DNA of 64,000 nt from positions 6,195,001 to 6,259,000 of the forward strand of contig CM036753.1 of the NCBI GenBank assembly GCA_020796225.1, in the 5' to 3' direction. The position numbers and the translations under genes are program-made. This document shows positions 1 through 10,879 of the stretch, one piece after another. Numbering within the stretch: position 1 is the first letter of the stretch; each line of letters begins with the position of its first letter. The stretch comes from Arion vulgaris (Eukaryota > Mollusca > Gastropoda > Stylommatophora > Arionidae). The notes beneath the pieces are model-generated. The model saw nothing but the letters and a program-made list of their open reading frames with translations, did no database searches and was not told where the DNA came from.

Positions 1-269
1 AAGGATCCTTGATATTAGGCCATACTATCTTGTTTTGCATTTCATGCATGTAGTTAAGATACAAGAATGTCAGGAGTGGGTGTACCTGGGAACTAAAGAA
101 TCGTAGAAATGTGATTCGTAGAATGAAGTCATTGGAACAATTAAGATAGCAAGTCAAACGTTGCTATACTCAACAAAATCTGGAAATCCAAGAATTAAAT
201 CTTAAAACAAAACTTAAAATACAAAGAAACAATGTCATGAGTGTGTTATTATACAGTAGTGAGTGCTAG

Positions 270-365
270 AAAATGACTTGCAAGCATACCGATGGCTCTC
301 CGAGGAGCGAACTGATTACCTTTAGAACGAGAGGCTAGCATCTAACGTCTACACTAGAGACACTC
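270..365 (-). mobile_element. SINE5 fragment (tRNA-derived)
   Basis: On the minus strand a B-box-like segment (AATCAGTTCGCTCC) follows GCCTCTCGTTCTAAAGG, matching the heads at 25.7 kb and 59.8 kb (CTCTTGTTT..AAGG..CTTGGTTCGTTCCCC). Only the head is recognised. Confidence 0.5.
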
Positions 366-689
366 TGAACTATTATGTAAACATGTATGATGCTGCTTAC
401 AATAGAGCGTAATTTCTATTCTGTTAACTAATTAACTGAATAACTTGTCAACATAGATCTATTCTTTCATTCGTTGTCAATGTAATATCAACATGTGCCA
501 TGCCGACTAGCCGAATAATCATAGATCTCAATAAGCGGTGTATGTCCTAAGTATTGACTCTCATTTTCAATGTAGACACTCTTTCTTGCTGCGAAGCCAT
601 GCTGTTCAGAAAGTTCCCTCTTTGTAGTCCTCCGCCTCGATTTTCCTTTGATTTTACTGGTTGTGACTAAGCGACATCAGTATAAGTGA

Positions 690-880
690 GAGCATTGGGA
701 CAGAATCTTTCTTAAATTACACTGAGAAACAAACAATGAAGTGGTTAGACCATTTAATAAGAATACAACTAAATTCCAATGTAAGCAGTATTCTACAACA
801 TAACACAAGGAAATGAGGCCAGAGGCAGACCATGAAAAAGATGGATATATAACATAGAAGAATCTTGTCAAAAATCAAAA
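690..880 (+). mobile_element. LINE reverse-transcriptase C-terminal remnant
   Basis: The + strand reads LKWLDHLIRMQLNSN-like residues (W-x-HL-R-M) followed by a degraded GQRQTMKKMD, the pattern of non-LTR element tails (WFGHL-R-M ... GRPRKRW). Frames are broken and it is too short to assign to a clade. Confidence 0.4.
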
Positions 881-974
881 ATAACTATACACTAGACACA
901 CAGCAAAACAAAAATCACGACACTGAATATCTTTTCAGTTTTAGCTTATCTTCCGATCTTTGTACTTTCAATCG

Positions 975-1228
975 TCAGGGGTTGCCGGAGCTAGCAAGGG
1001 GAGGAGGGGGGGCAAAGAAAAAGTAACACTGAATTACAAATCACGTCGTAAGACTCGACTGAGGTAGGGACCTAGAAAACTACCTAGTAAATAAAAAGCG
1101 TCGCAGAAATCGGATTTCATGGCTTACTTCTAGGCGCATAACTGATACACCGTACAATCGCTCTTAGACTCAGATCACATACAAACCATAAAGAGTGGTG
1201 AACAAGTGATCGATATGGAGCGTTGGAA
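975..1228 (-). mobile_element. Rep270 copy, inverted arm
   Basis: Reverse complement of the ~270-bp dispersed repeat: GCAAAGAA..AGTAACACTG, a diverged GTCGTAAGACTCGACTGAGG, then AAAAAGCGTCGCAGAAATCG and TAGGCGCATAACTG, ending GGAGCGTTGGAAGAAGAAG. It forms an inverted pair with the copy at 1310-1545. Confidence 0.75.
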
Positions 1229-1309
1229 GAAGAAGAAGAAATACTTTCAATAACCGAGTCGGAATAATCAATACCATTCCAACAGAACCATGCGAATGTC
1301 TGACTTTCT

Positions 1310-1545
1310 ACTTCGACTTCCAACGTTCCATATCCAACACTTAAATCATTCTTTGTATGTGATCTAAGCTATTGTACGTTGTGCCAGTTATGCGCCTACA
1401 AGTAGGCCAGCACATCCTATTTCTGCACACTTTTATTTACTAGAGTAACCTCCTAGACCTCTACCTCAGTCGCCTTTTACGACATGCCTTGTAGGTCGCA
1501 ATGGTACTATTCTTTGCTCCCTTGCGAGCCCACGCTACACGGTGA
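1310..1545 (+). mobile_element. Rep270 copy, direct arm
   Basis: Runs from CTTCGACTTCCAACGTTCC through GTACGTTGTGCCAGTTATGC and GCCTACAAGTAGGCCAGCAC to GACATGCCTTGTAGGTCGCA and TTGCGAGCCC. It is the second arm of an inverted pair separated by about 80 bp. Confidence 0.8.
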
Positions 1546-2249
1546 GACTCTAACTTTCAATTTCTAGTATTTTGGTAGTCAATCACTTGCGGTTGTAATA
1601 TTTGTTTAGAAGTAGTGCCTTGTCTAGTTGGTACTGACCTCTCTTGGAAAAGTCCATGCTAAACTGGCGTGCAAGCAATACATGAGGGGCTGGTTTTGTC
1701 ACCCAAGGTCCAAGATGAGGCTGTATTGATTTATTTTGGCGACCGGAACATGTGGAAGTAGAAGGATTGTGGTCGTAAATTAATGGAAAGATAACCCAGG
1801 GGTTCCTGGTCCGTCTGTGCACGTCAATGAAGCAGACGAGATAAGTCCGATCTAGCGACCTGGACGCTCTGGGAGAGTACAGTAGTGTCCCCTTACCGCT
1901 AAGTTATGGTCCTTGCTTGATCTATGTGATTTATACGTGTAGTAATTGTGTGTGTATATGTATGTATGTGTTGTATAATTACTGGTGAGACGGAGATATA
2001 GATCAATATGATGTTAACATCAGAGATTGTATGTGGTAGTAGGTGACAGTTTATTATTGAGTATGTGGTGTGTAGTGAGCTACGGTGCTCATCTCATGAA
2101 GAAAATAAACGTTTTATTGTATATCCAAAATTTGATGATGTTCCATACTCTTCTGTTGTCGTCACACTGTTACCAGGTTGTTGTCCAGTGTCGTAGTTTT
2201 CTGTTTTTGTCTTCGGCCGCTCTAGTGAATTGGGTGATTGTTATTTTAG
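1546..2249. other. Unannotated intronic stretch
   Basis: Mixed-composition sequence with a TGTATGTATG-rich patch near 1950. No repeat family, RNA or coding pattern was recognised. Confidence 0.6.
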
Positions 2250-2600
2250 CTTTTTGACAGAATTCTGCTACGCCATCTAACCATCTTTTCCGTGGTCTTC
2301 CTCTTGCTTTCTTTCCTGATGTTCTGTTGTAGAAGACTCTGTATACAGTGAAGTTTGGTTGCCTTCGTATTAAGTGGCCGAACTACTTCATTGTTTCTCA
2401 ATGTAATTCAGGCAAGGTTCTGTGCCAACTTTCTTTCTTTTGCTGATGTTGGTGAATCTGTCTTTTCTGGTGTTGTTGGTAACTTTTCGTAGGCATCACA
2501 TTTCACATGTAGTTATTTTTGTGACTGCGCTTTGCTCATTGTCCATGTTTGGCTCTGGTAACACAGAGTAGGCAGTAAGCTGCTGGTGATCATCTGTTGT
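2250..2600 (-). mobile_element. LINE RT C-terminal remnant
   Basis: The complement contains the RRGRPRKRW-like stretch (from CTTTTCCGTGGTCTTCCTCTT), then upstream FGHL and ATYGCETW-like remnants and a (S/C)QTWTMSK match near 2540-2570. This is the usual order for the end of a non-LTR element ORF, broken by several frameshifts. Confidence 0.5.
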
Positions 2601-2701
2601 TTAGCTGATGTTTGCACTTGATTAATATGGTTGCTTTGTTATATATCACTGTTAATGTTGGTAGCATAGAATAATTGATAATTATTTGTATTTCTATACA
2701 G

Positions 2702-2835
2702 GATCTGTGTCGTCAGCGCATGCAGGGTAAGACGTCTGAGAAACCGGAACCATTGCATGCCGCAGGCTCACGCATTAACAGTGTCTCTGAGACGCAGGTC
2801 AGGAGTCCATCGAGTCGTAGCAGTACCTCCTCCTG
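2702..2835 (+). CDS. ptprn: PTPRN/IA-2 family exon A (cytoplasmic juxtamembrane segment)
   Basis: Internal exon of a receptor-type protein tyrosine phosphatase of the IA-2 (PTPRN, phogrin, ida-1) family, a dense-core secretory vesicle membrane protein. The acceptor AG is at 2700-2701 and the donor GTAAGC starts at 2836. The first codon is complete and the exon ends with two bases of a codon (phase 2). The 44 full codons begin DLCRQRM, have SRINSVSE in the middle and end SSRSSTSS, followed by a split Trp codon. Vertebrate IA-2 has the same order just after its transmembrane helix (DLCRQHM ... SRVSSVS ... SSTPSW). The segment is Ser-rich and probably phosphorylated; that is inference. No transmembrane exon was recognised upstream. 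Confidence 0.93.
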
Positions 2836-3640
2836 GTAAGCTTTCAGTGTGTTTCTTGTGATATTGCTACAAATGTGTTTGTATTTCCAGCAAATTTATA
2901 TTGTCTGTTTTAACAGAAGCTACCTCAGTTCACTGTTTTTAACATAGGTCTTTGTGGCATAGAAGTATAGAGCACTTCTCTCGCTCCAAAAGTACTTGGT
3001 TTGCTTCTCTCGTGGAACAATCAGGCTAGTTTCCAGTGATCTTTGATCTCTGTGTAGGTGAGATCGAGTTGCTAGTATTTTAGGAGACAGACGATAAGAC
3101 GTGTAAACCGTATTAAAGATAAGAATGTAAAAGAACCTTTGATTTCTGCAAATTGATTTGTAAAAATCGGCTGCGAAACCACTGCTCTGACAAATTTTAT
3201 TTAATAAAAGTTTAGAGTAAATTTTTACAAATATTCATCATCCTCAAAATTCCATCGGAAAACTTCGCCGCTGCTAGGGAGTTCGTGCTCTGTCACTTTC
3301 TGTGTAAGAAACAGTTCGGAGCACACATGGTTATTTATCAAAGTACAATGTTGATGGTCCTCTCAAGCTGTCAATCATTATTCAGCTGCCCTCATCCACA
3401 TTACAGTCACTGAAATTTGATAATGAGACTACGTCTATAGTCTATACATATGGGGCTGAACTAGGTACATACTCCTTAGTTGCGCAAGAAACATGTTTGA
3501 CTGACTGGCCTATGATACCACTGTTTATTATCACTTCTTTGTGGAAGTAATAGAACACACAAACTTTGTGTTCCGGGTCAGCGAGCTAACAACAAGAGAC
3601 AGTCACAAATACTAGTAACATAAAGGAGGTTGAACAAGAT
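2836..3640. other. Unannotated intronic stretch after exon A
   Basis: Mostly unrecognised. About 3050-3115 (GATCGAGTT..CTAG..ACAGACGATAA) resembles the SINE5 body at 25850-25900, so a diverged SINE5 tail may be present. Confidence 0.45.
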
Positions 3641-3880
3641 TCTGCTTGAAGAACTACATTGAAAAATTTAATGAAATGGTTCGGACACCTCGTAAGAATG
3701 GAGTCCCACTGTCTATAAAGTCTTCCAGAGCAGGAGCGGAACATCAGACGAAGTTAAGACCAAGGAAAAGGTGGATAGATGCTGAGATGATCATACCAAA
3801 AGATGCAGACATTCATCACTCAAGTACCCCAAGAAGCACAAGAAAAAAAAACAGAAAACGATGACGTTAGTCTACAATAA
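3641..3880 (+). mobile_element. LINE RT C-terminal remnant
   Basis: A 72-codon open stretch reads FNEMVRTPRKNGVPL and then LRPRKRWIDAEMI. This corresponds to the FGHV-R-M ... GRPRKRWIDEV tail of non-LTR elements. It stops at 3862 and has lost everything upstream. Confidence 0.55.
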
Positions 3881-3899
3881 CGGTAGCAGTGTGAAAACA

Positions 3900-4640
3900 A
3901 ACGATAGAGAAAAATGTAGAGGGGAAAAGAAAGTAACAATAACAAATAGATAAAAAGACAGCACTAACATCTTCCTTATCTAAGATATCTGTCCAAGTTA
4001 TCATCATTGGGATATCGTTTCTGAACTGACCTTCGTATGTAACTCTATTCTGTAAATGATCGCATTATATGGGCTATTATAATTTTTATGTCGTCTCGTT
4101 AATCTATTGAAAGAGCATAACCATTCAACAGCGATCTTCGTGACAGTACAATAATTGTCAGGTAGGAATCCCCTTCAGTCATTCAGAGTGTCCGCAAATT
4201 TATGGACAAAAAAAAGCATTCATATTTTTGTAATTGTTGAACTATTGTTAAGTGTTAATTATGTTATCATGAACAAGGTATTATTTAGGGCGCCCTGAAT
4301 GTATAAAAGTAATTTTGAAATTACCTTGCCTTAAGGATTCGTAAACTGCAGATTTAGTATAAGAAAAACGAAGTCCATGTAAATCAATGTTGACTGTTAA
4401 ACTAATGGATAATTAGAAGAACCATGTAGAATGTTAGAAAACAATGCACAAAAGGAAACTGATTAACGTGCAAGCGTATGAAAGAATATGTTGTGGTAAT
4501 TTTCGTAAATCTTATATGGAAAATTTATGTCGTTCGATTTAATCTATTTAGAACAAACCAAAACATTTTGTCAAATAAATTAAGACAATAAGAAAGTTAT
4601 ATCGATTAACACTGAAAGACAAAAAAGAATATATTCTGAT
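3900..4640. other. Unannotated AT-rich intronic stretch
   Basis: No coding pattern, tandem repeat or known repeat family seen. Confidence 0.6.
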
Positions 4641-4685
4641 GCTTGAACATTGAAGTTAAATATAGAAAGTATTTTTGTTCGCTAC

Positions 4686-5118
4686 ACATGAAAGACAACA
4701 ATAGAGAGTATAATTTGTATCATAAACACATGAAAGATAACAATAGAGAGTATATTGCTCGACTTAACACATGGAAGATAACAATAGAGAGTATATTGCT
4801 CGACTTAACACATGGAAGACAACAATAGAGAGTATATTGTTCGACTTAACACATGAAAGACAACAATAGAGAGTATATTTCTCGACTTAACACATGGAAG
4901 ACAACAATAGAGAGTATATTGCTCGACTTAACACATGGAAGATAACAATAGAGAGTATATTGTTCGACTTAACACATGAAAGATAACAATAGAGAGTATA
5001 TTGTCTCGACTTAACACATGAAGACAACAATAAGAGTATATTGTCGACTTAACACAGAGAAGACAACAATAGAGAGTATATTGCTTGCTCGACTTAACAC
5101 ATGGAAGACAACAATAGA
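4686..5118. repeat. 41-bp minisatellite (about 10 units)
   Basis: Unit ACATGGAAGACAACAATAGA followed by GAGTATATTGCTCGACTTAAC. Successive unit starts at 4769 and 4810 fix the period at 41 bp. Units vary (ATGAAAGA/ATGGAAGA, ATAAC/ACAAC, GCTCG/GTTCG) and the last few carry small deletions. An 80-codon open frame across it is a repeat artefact. Confidence 0.9.
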
Positions 5119-5216
5119 TGGGACAGAAAAGAGCACTAGAGGAAGACAAGTTTGTGTCCAAATGGCACATTAAATATGTAAGATAAAAAATTGACAGTTT
5201 ACATTTTTACAAATTT

Positions 5217-5356
5217 CATATTTACATCTACTAATAACAGATATTTAAAATGTCATATTTACATCTACTAATAACAGATATTTAAAATGTCATATTTACA
5301 TCTACTAATAACAGATATTTAAAATGTCATATTTACATCTACTAATAACAGATATG
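5217..5356. repeat. 37-bp AT-rich minisatellite (about 4 units)
   Basis: Unit CATATTTACATCTACTAATA followed by ACAGATATTTAAAATGT, with starts at 5217 and 5254. Similar CATATTTACATCTA sequence resumes at 6088-6170, beyond the LINE copy that lies between. Confidence 0.9.
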
Positions 5357-6084
5357 TGGCTGTCATAATTTCGGTCTGTCAAGAAGCACAGCGAAGATCA
5401 GAACCTTTTTCTGAATATAAAGAAAACTAAAATTATGTCCACTGACAAAGCAAAATCTGAACCCAAAATTACCATCAATAATGAAAACATTGAAAACGTC
5501 ACATATTTTGAATATCTTGGCTTTATAATTACCAACAATGGAGATTGTATGAAGGAAGCTAGAAGAAAACTAGCCATGGCTTTCCAGAGAGTGCACATGA
5601 AGAAACTATGGACTCGACACAAGCAAAAAAACAAAAGTAAGACTTCTGTGAACATGCATATTTCCTGTGGCAACATATGGATGCGAATCGTGGACCATAA
5701 CACAAACATTAAAAACAAAATTGAAGCTTTTGAAACAATGTGCTATAGAACATTTCTTAGAACATCCTAGACAGAGAAGAGAAAAACAAAGACATCCTAC
5801 AAGACCTGAAATCAAAGAGCATTCCTCATAAATAACATCATGTCTGGGAAAATGAAAATGTTGGCCACATTAAACGCCACAGTGATCTGGAGAGAAAGGT
5901 AATGGAAGGCATGGTTCCTGGAAAACGAGGCAGGGACGACCAAGACGAAGATGGCAGCAGGACATCAAAGAAGCCTTGAATATGACGCTGGAAGAGGCAG
6001 GAGAACTTGCAAGAGACAGCCAGCTTTAAAGTCGGGCTGTGATGAATGCAACGTTCCGCAAGGGACATGCTACTACTTGTATTA
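5357..6084 (+). mobile_element. LINE RT 3' fragment (clade N, broken)
   Basis: Reads KKTKIMSTDKAKSEP, then VTYFEYLGFIITNNGDC, then IKNKIEAFETMCYRTFLR; after a stop it continues with ISGKMKM..GHIKRHS in another frame and ends as a remnant of RQPALKSGCDECNVPQG. These are the thumb and C-terminal parts of a non-LTR reverse transcriptase. At least two frameshifts and several stops. The same clade is at 48.30-48.76 kb. AT repeat units lie on both sides, so it appears to have inserted into them. Confidence 0.8.
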
Positions 6085-6600
6085 CAATTCTCATATTTAC
6101 ATCTATTCATAAAAATTCACATATTTATATTTACCAATAAAAAGACATAACAAATCTCATATTTACAAGTGCTAATTAAATCTGCAAGCCACCCGTTTTC
6201 ATGATTTCTTTATCATATTTCTTATTGATTTCTTTGCTCTTGTCTATTCATTTCCTTGTTTATTCTTGTTCTAGAGTGTATTTATGTTGACACTGTCTTC
6301 TCCATTCTCCCTATTTTGTTTTGTGTTTGGTGTTTGTGTTCATCTCTCCGAAACATTGACTTTATGTTAGTTTAACATCTGTTTTCTATTGTTTCCGCGT
6401 CCGTTATATTTTCCTTTCCAGTGGATTAGCAGTTGTTGTGTTCTTGATTTTGTTTTGTGTCTGTGTCGTTTACTTGTCCCGTTATTGATAACAAAAGATT
6501 ATAGTCAAAGTGGGTTACATTTCTTTTTCTTGCTCACTCTGTTCCATTTTGTCAGTTTTGCTTTCGTCTGTCCCGCTACTTGCTGAAGTAAGCAAGTGGT
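6085..6600. other. AT-rich repeat remainder and T-rich sequence
   Basis: 6085-6175 is degenerate 37-bp repeat sequence (CATATTTACATCTATTC, ATATTTATATTTACC). 6180-6600 is T-rich intron without a recognised feature. Confidence 0.55.
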
Positions 6601-7080
6601 TAGAGAGATGACGTAGCCAGGGTTAATGGTTATGATGTGTTAGGTGATGATAGTCAGGAGTTGTGTGTGATTGTGAGAGTGATGACGTAGTCAAGTGGTT
6701 AGAGTGTTGGTGTAGTCGATTTTGTTAGAGTGATGACGTAGTCAAGTGGTTAGAATGATGACGTAGTCATGTGGCTAGAGTGCTGACGCAGTCAAGTGGT
6801 TAGAGTCATGACGTAGTAAAGTGGTTACATCGCTAGTATATGAAGGAGATTAAAGTGCTGACATTGTAACGTGGCTAGAACGTTAATGTATTCAATTGGT
6901 TAGAGTGCTGGCTAGTCAAGTGGTTAGAGTGCTGGCTAGTCAAGTGGTTAGAGTGCTGGCTAGTCAAGTGGTTAGAGTGCTGACGTAGTCAAGTGGTTAC
7001 ATCGCTAGTGTATACAGAGATTAAAGGCTACGTAACGTGCCTAGAACGTTAATGTATTCAATTGGTTAGAGCGCTGGCGT
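6600..7080 (+). repeat. Degenerate ~25-27 bp array of tRNA A-box-like units
   Basis: About fifteen imperfect units of the form GACGTAGTCAAGTGGTTAGA plus GTGCTG, some shortened to CTGGCTAGTCAAGTGGTTAG. The core TAGTCAAGTGGTTAGAG has the form of a tRNA D-arm/A box, so the array may have grown from a SINE head. No B box was seen within it. Two longer blocks (6830-6900 and 7003-7070) are duplicated inside. Confidence 0.75.
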
Positions 7081-7264
7081 TATCACGTATGTTTATTTCC
7101 CGACTCTGACGTTTAGTCGGCCCAGCAGAAAACTAGAAAGGCGAAACTAAACTGGTCAGAACTAGAAACCTCAGAAAACTGAACTAAAGTTTTGAAGTTA
7201 ACGGGGAATGAAACTAACCCTGCTACGAACTAGGAGCTGTATCTGACTTTAAAAGAAGACTAAG

Positions 7265-7600
7265 GCGTGAAGTGCACTCATGATCCTTCAGGCGGTCTGG
7301 AAATCAGACCAATACATCGGAACCAAGATCAATATATACCGCAGCTTTGTTCTATCATATTTGCTATACATATCAGACTTCTGGAGATTGACAGAACAAG
7401 AATGTCCAAACATTCCACCTTACATACAAGATGAGAATCAGGAGAAAACGTGGTGGACCCAAACCAACGTAAAATAGAAGAATAGAAGAGAAGCAGCAGA
7501 TATTACTCACCGTTGTAACACAATACAGAGTACAGTCAACAACATATTGGAATGGTGTGCATTCCCTGTTTCGTCAAGTGATATGGTCGTCAGAAGTTAG
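7265..7600 (+). mobile_element. LINE RT fragment
   Basis: LQAVWKSDQYIGTKINIYRS followed by LLYISDFWRLTEQE matches the non-LTR motif W-S-..I..KI-IY-S-VLS-LLYGSE-WRLT. Only this part of the thumb region survives. Confidence 0.6.
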
Positions 7601-7660
7601 AGATAGATAATAATATTGTTTATATTATCTGGTTGTTGGACACATGTATTATGGTTGGTC

Positions 7661-7850
7661 TTTAGATAAACACTTTAAAATAAAATACTGTAGTTTTACA
7701 AAGGACAGAAACAATATGCAGCGACGTTTCAACCAAAAGGCCTTTATCGAGCAAACGATCCAAAAAAACGAAGAAATTCAGACTAATTCAGAAATTTAAG
7801 AAGAAATACAGACCTCGCCTGGTCCTGTTGCCCTTTAGTGATTAGAAAAT
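7661..7850 (-). mobile_element. Penelope-like element 3' end remnant
   Basis: Shares with the 27.5-kb and 39.7-kb copies the segment AGTACTGTAGTTTTACAAA, then CGACGTTTCAACCAAAAGGC and CTTTATCGAGCAAACGAT. On the minus strand this reads as a hammerhead-like GATAAAGGCC-UUUU-GGUUGAAACG. No ORF remains. Confidence 0.6.
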
Positions 7851-8814
7851 GGATTTTTGATTTTTCAAAGTTGTATACCAATCTGGTCTTCTCCCTTTCC
7901 GTCTAGTAAACTACCAACTAAAATGTTGTTATTTGTGTTTCCTCCCTGGAAAAACTTCTGGGGGCCGCCTATGATAAGAATGTTGCTTACAAGCAGATAC
8001 ACATACGACAGAATATTGTTTTGCTGGAATCCACAAGCTTACACATTCAACAGAACTCCCCATCATTCTTATTCATCCAATTACTTTCTGGTTCGATTTT
8101 TAATCCGTGCTGAGGCATGTAAATCGAGACTTGCCCCCGTTTGATGTTGACATACTGCTGTCATCATCTTCTACTCCACAAGAGTCGGATCGAGATGAGC
8201 TTTCATGAGTCTTAATACAATTTTACTGTCGGTATTGAGCATCGGCTGCAGGACCTCTCCTGAGAGACGTACTGGATCTAGCGTTTCAACTGTCCTTAAG
8301 GCTTCCGGTTTCCAGTTTTGTTCTGTAACATCCAGACAGATCTTAAAATCAATTTTCTTCCAAATCCTTCATTACATCGCGTCAACAGTTTTTTTGTATT
8401 TGGCCAGGCCAGCATCCGAGCACGTTCGCGCGCTACATTTCAGCGCTGCACTACAGAAATTGAGTTTTGTCAAGAGCACATGTGTGTCCCAATCACTTAT
8501 ATAGTAATAGAAATATATGCAGTATTTTGTTATCCCAACATTCCAAGCGGTCTTGTTGATATTCTCCAGCACCAAATATTGGTGCTGTCATGTGTCTGTT
8601 TATTTACTTATCACTTTACAGTGTGGGGGTATTTTCACAAGTCCATCATTGTCAACAATAGATAAAGAGAATGCTGAACGGAATAATGGATGAAGAGATA
8701 AATGGAGGAATAAATGAATGAAAAGTTGAGTTTATATTTCTTAGTTAGGTAAATGAGGTGGGTAATGAGTCATTGAAAATATATATATAAATATATAATA
8801 AATAATTCATTTGG
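7851..8814. other. Unannotated intronic stretch
   Basis: Moderately GC-richer than its surroundings with short open frames (to 115 codons) that match no family I recognise. It may include decayed upstream parts of the Penelope remnant. Confidence 0.45.
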
Positions 8815-9115
8815 TACCGTTATAAGTAACATAGGGCCTGCAAGTAATTTCTCCATACCGCTCTATCCTGGGCAACTTGCTCAATCTCCTCCATGGAACT
8901 GAGACCGATATTTCTTGAACCCTGTGCATCCCACTTCAATGCCTGCTTTGATATTCATTAATCATTTCTCTTCAAGGTGTGTCCAATATATCTCTATCAT
9001 CTCTTTCTTATAACAGTTGTCACTAGTGGTTGACAAGACATTTCTCTGATTTCATCACTTCTCCTGAATTCGTTCCATTTTATGTTCAATATTTTTCGCA
9101 GACAGCTATTTTCCA
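8815..9115 (-). mobile_element. LINE X 3' end (copy 1)
   Basis: Minus strand encodes WNEFRRSDEIREMSCQP-like residues followed by GHTLK.ND and RDRAVWR..LQA motifs. Plus-strand landmarks are TACCGTTATAAGTAACATAG, GGCCTGCAAGTAATTTCTCC and TTTCTCTGATTTCATCACTT. The segment GTTGTCACTAGTGGTTGAC..TCTCC is present once here; at 28.7 kb it is repeated eight times. Confidence 0.8.
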
Positions 9116-9207
9116 GAAAAATATATATATATATATCGAGAGAGAGATAGAGAGATGGGCAGATGAATAAATGGATAGATGGATGGACGGACGGACGAAT
9201 GAATGGA

Positions 9208-9355
9208 CGGATTTTGTAAGTCTGTGTCAATGTAGAGAAGAATCGAGGAAACTTGATTGCTGGTATTATTAAAGTGCACACAGACATTCTTTGAGGGCTC
9301 CAAATACCTATGCAAATATGTGTGGCTATATGTGAGTCAATCACTATCGTTTTAT

Positions 9356-9391
<36 letters not shown>

Positions 9392-9503
9392 TCACAAATA
9401 GCGATGGTTGAGTGGTCAAGTAGAGGATTGTGTGTGAGACAGTAGTTAAAGTAATCATTGTGTATCCTAGTGCTGTTATGTACCCTCACACACAAACACG
9501 CCA

Positions 9504-9537
<34 letters not shown>

Positions 9538-9575
9538 AACATTCTCTCAATGAAATACTCTCCTACTATCGTTCA
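9208..9575. repeat. Dispersed ~340-bp repeat, copy 1 (with (TG)n and (CT)n)
   Basis: Aligns with 11325-11670: ACATTCTTTGAGG..CCAAATACCTAT.., then TATGTGAGTC, a microsatellite, TGGTCACAAAT.GCGATG, TTGTGTATC.TAGT.CTGTTA, a (CT)n tract, and CTCTCAATG. Here the first microsatellite is (TG)n at 9359-9391; in the other copy it is (TC)n. Low-complexity (ATGG)n lies just upstream at 9150-9210. Confidence 0.7.
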
Positions 9576-9699
9576 CGCTCAATCCATATGGAGAAGACAT
9601 TATGGATTAGACGTGTATTCCATTCCATCTTCTGGCATTCCCTGCAAACTTTGCTTGATTCGAAAAACATGTGATCTTTGTCTTTCCTTTGGATGAAAC

Positions 9700-10164
9700 A
9701 GTAGGAAAGATATTTAACAGATGTATGATGATGTGTACACAGCTGACACTATGGAGGGTCGAAAAATTGTGTTCGGTCTATCCTGAAGATGGTTGACGTT
9801 GACTGTCGCTGGGGCTCAGGTTAGCCATGTGTATGTAGATTTCTCTTCAGTGTCTCCATGACTCATCTGTTCAACAAAATGTCTTTATTCACTCTGTTTT
9901 GTATTTGTTTTTCCACTCAAAGAATTGTTGATGGGATTGTTGTTCTTATGTTTGTTTTTTCTTAACTAACTTGTCTGCATTATCATTTCTTCATTTATTT
10001 TAAATGTTTATGAATAAATGGCACAGATATTGTGATGTCATGGGGTGTAATAATATGATCAATATAAATAGTTGAGACAGTTCAGATTAACAATATTAAC
10101 CATCTTACAAAGCGTGAAGGGTAGACATGACTTCCAAATCTCCCAATTTGAAAGAGTTTTTACT
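9700..10164. other. Unannotated intronic stretch
   Basis: No recognised feature. Confidence 0.6.
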
Positions 10165-10415
10165 ATTTCTTCTTCCAACGATCCATATCGACCCCTTGTT
10201 AACCACTCTTTGTGACGTGTATGTGATCCGAGCCTAAGAGCGATTGCACGGTGTACCGGTTATGCGCCTACAAGTAGACCAGCATCCGATTTCTGCGACG
10301 TTTTTATTACTAAGGTAGCTTCCTAAGCCCTACCTCAGTCGCATCTTACGACATGCCTTGTAGGTCGCAGTATTACTATTCTTTGCTCCCTTGCCAGCCC
10401 TACAACACATGGGCG
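10165..10415 (+). mobile_element. Rep270 copy
   Basis: Near-complete copy: TTCTTCTTCCAACGATCCAT, TATGTGATCCGAGCCTAAGA, GTTATGCGCCTACAAGTAG, CTTACGACATGCCTTGTAGG, CTTTGCTCCCTTGCCAGCCC and ACACATGGGCGAG at the end. Confidence 0.85.
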
Positions 10416-10544
10416 AGTTTTTACTATAATTACTGTTATCTTTTTTTTATATTCTATCTCCCTCTTTATAGTCATTATTCTTAAATCTTTGTCAATCACT
10501 AAATATTGGTCCAATTTGTGTGGAGTTTGAATTTATGTTGGTTT

Positions 10545-10720
10545 CTCTATGTTTGGCGACTTGGTGACAATGAACCCGAATACATCACTTGCAACAGCGT
10601 ATAACCTGAAAATGGAATCATTAAGAAAGGGCAGACCAAGAAAAAGATGGGTTGATGGAGTTAAAGACATCTTAATACTCACAGTAACACAACATATCAA
10701 GCGACCGAGCGTCACTATCT
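10545..10720 (+). mobile_element. LINE RT C-terminal remnant
   Basis: NLKMESLRKGRPRKRWVDGV matches the (K/R)GRPRKRW-D-V tail of non-LTR elements. Short and truncated at both ends. Confidence 0.55.
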
Positions 10721-10879
10721 CAGTTAAACCTGCTACGCGAACGGTAAAATGCAGAGAAGGACAAAAGACGGAAGAAGGCATATGGGGTACACGGACACAA
10801 TATCTAAAAATCTGTTTCATGGCCGTCCTGTAGTATCTAACCGTCCTGTATTTTAACTATGCATTTTGTAACCAGAATA

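Larger units (their letters stand above)
1..2701 (+). other. 5' partial intron of the PTPRN-like gene
   Basis: Ends at the AG before exon A. Holds a SINE5 piece, a LINE tail, an inverted Rep270 pair and a minus-strand LINE tail. I searched for the IA-2 transmembrane and luminal exons (hydrophobic run followed by ...EYQ and a donor) and saw none. Confidence 0.75.

Noticed and set aside
1..2701. Upstream PTPRN transmembrane exon
   Set aside because: Looked for a hydrophobic stretch ending in a donor with matching phase 0; none convincing.
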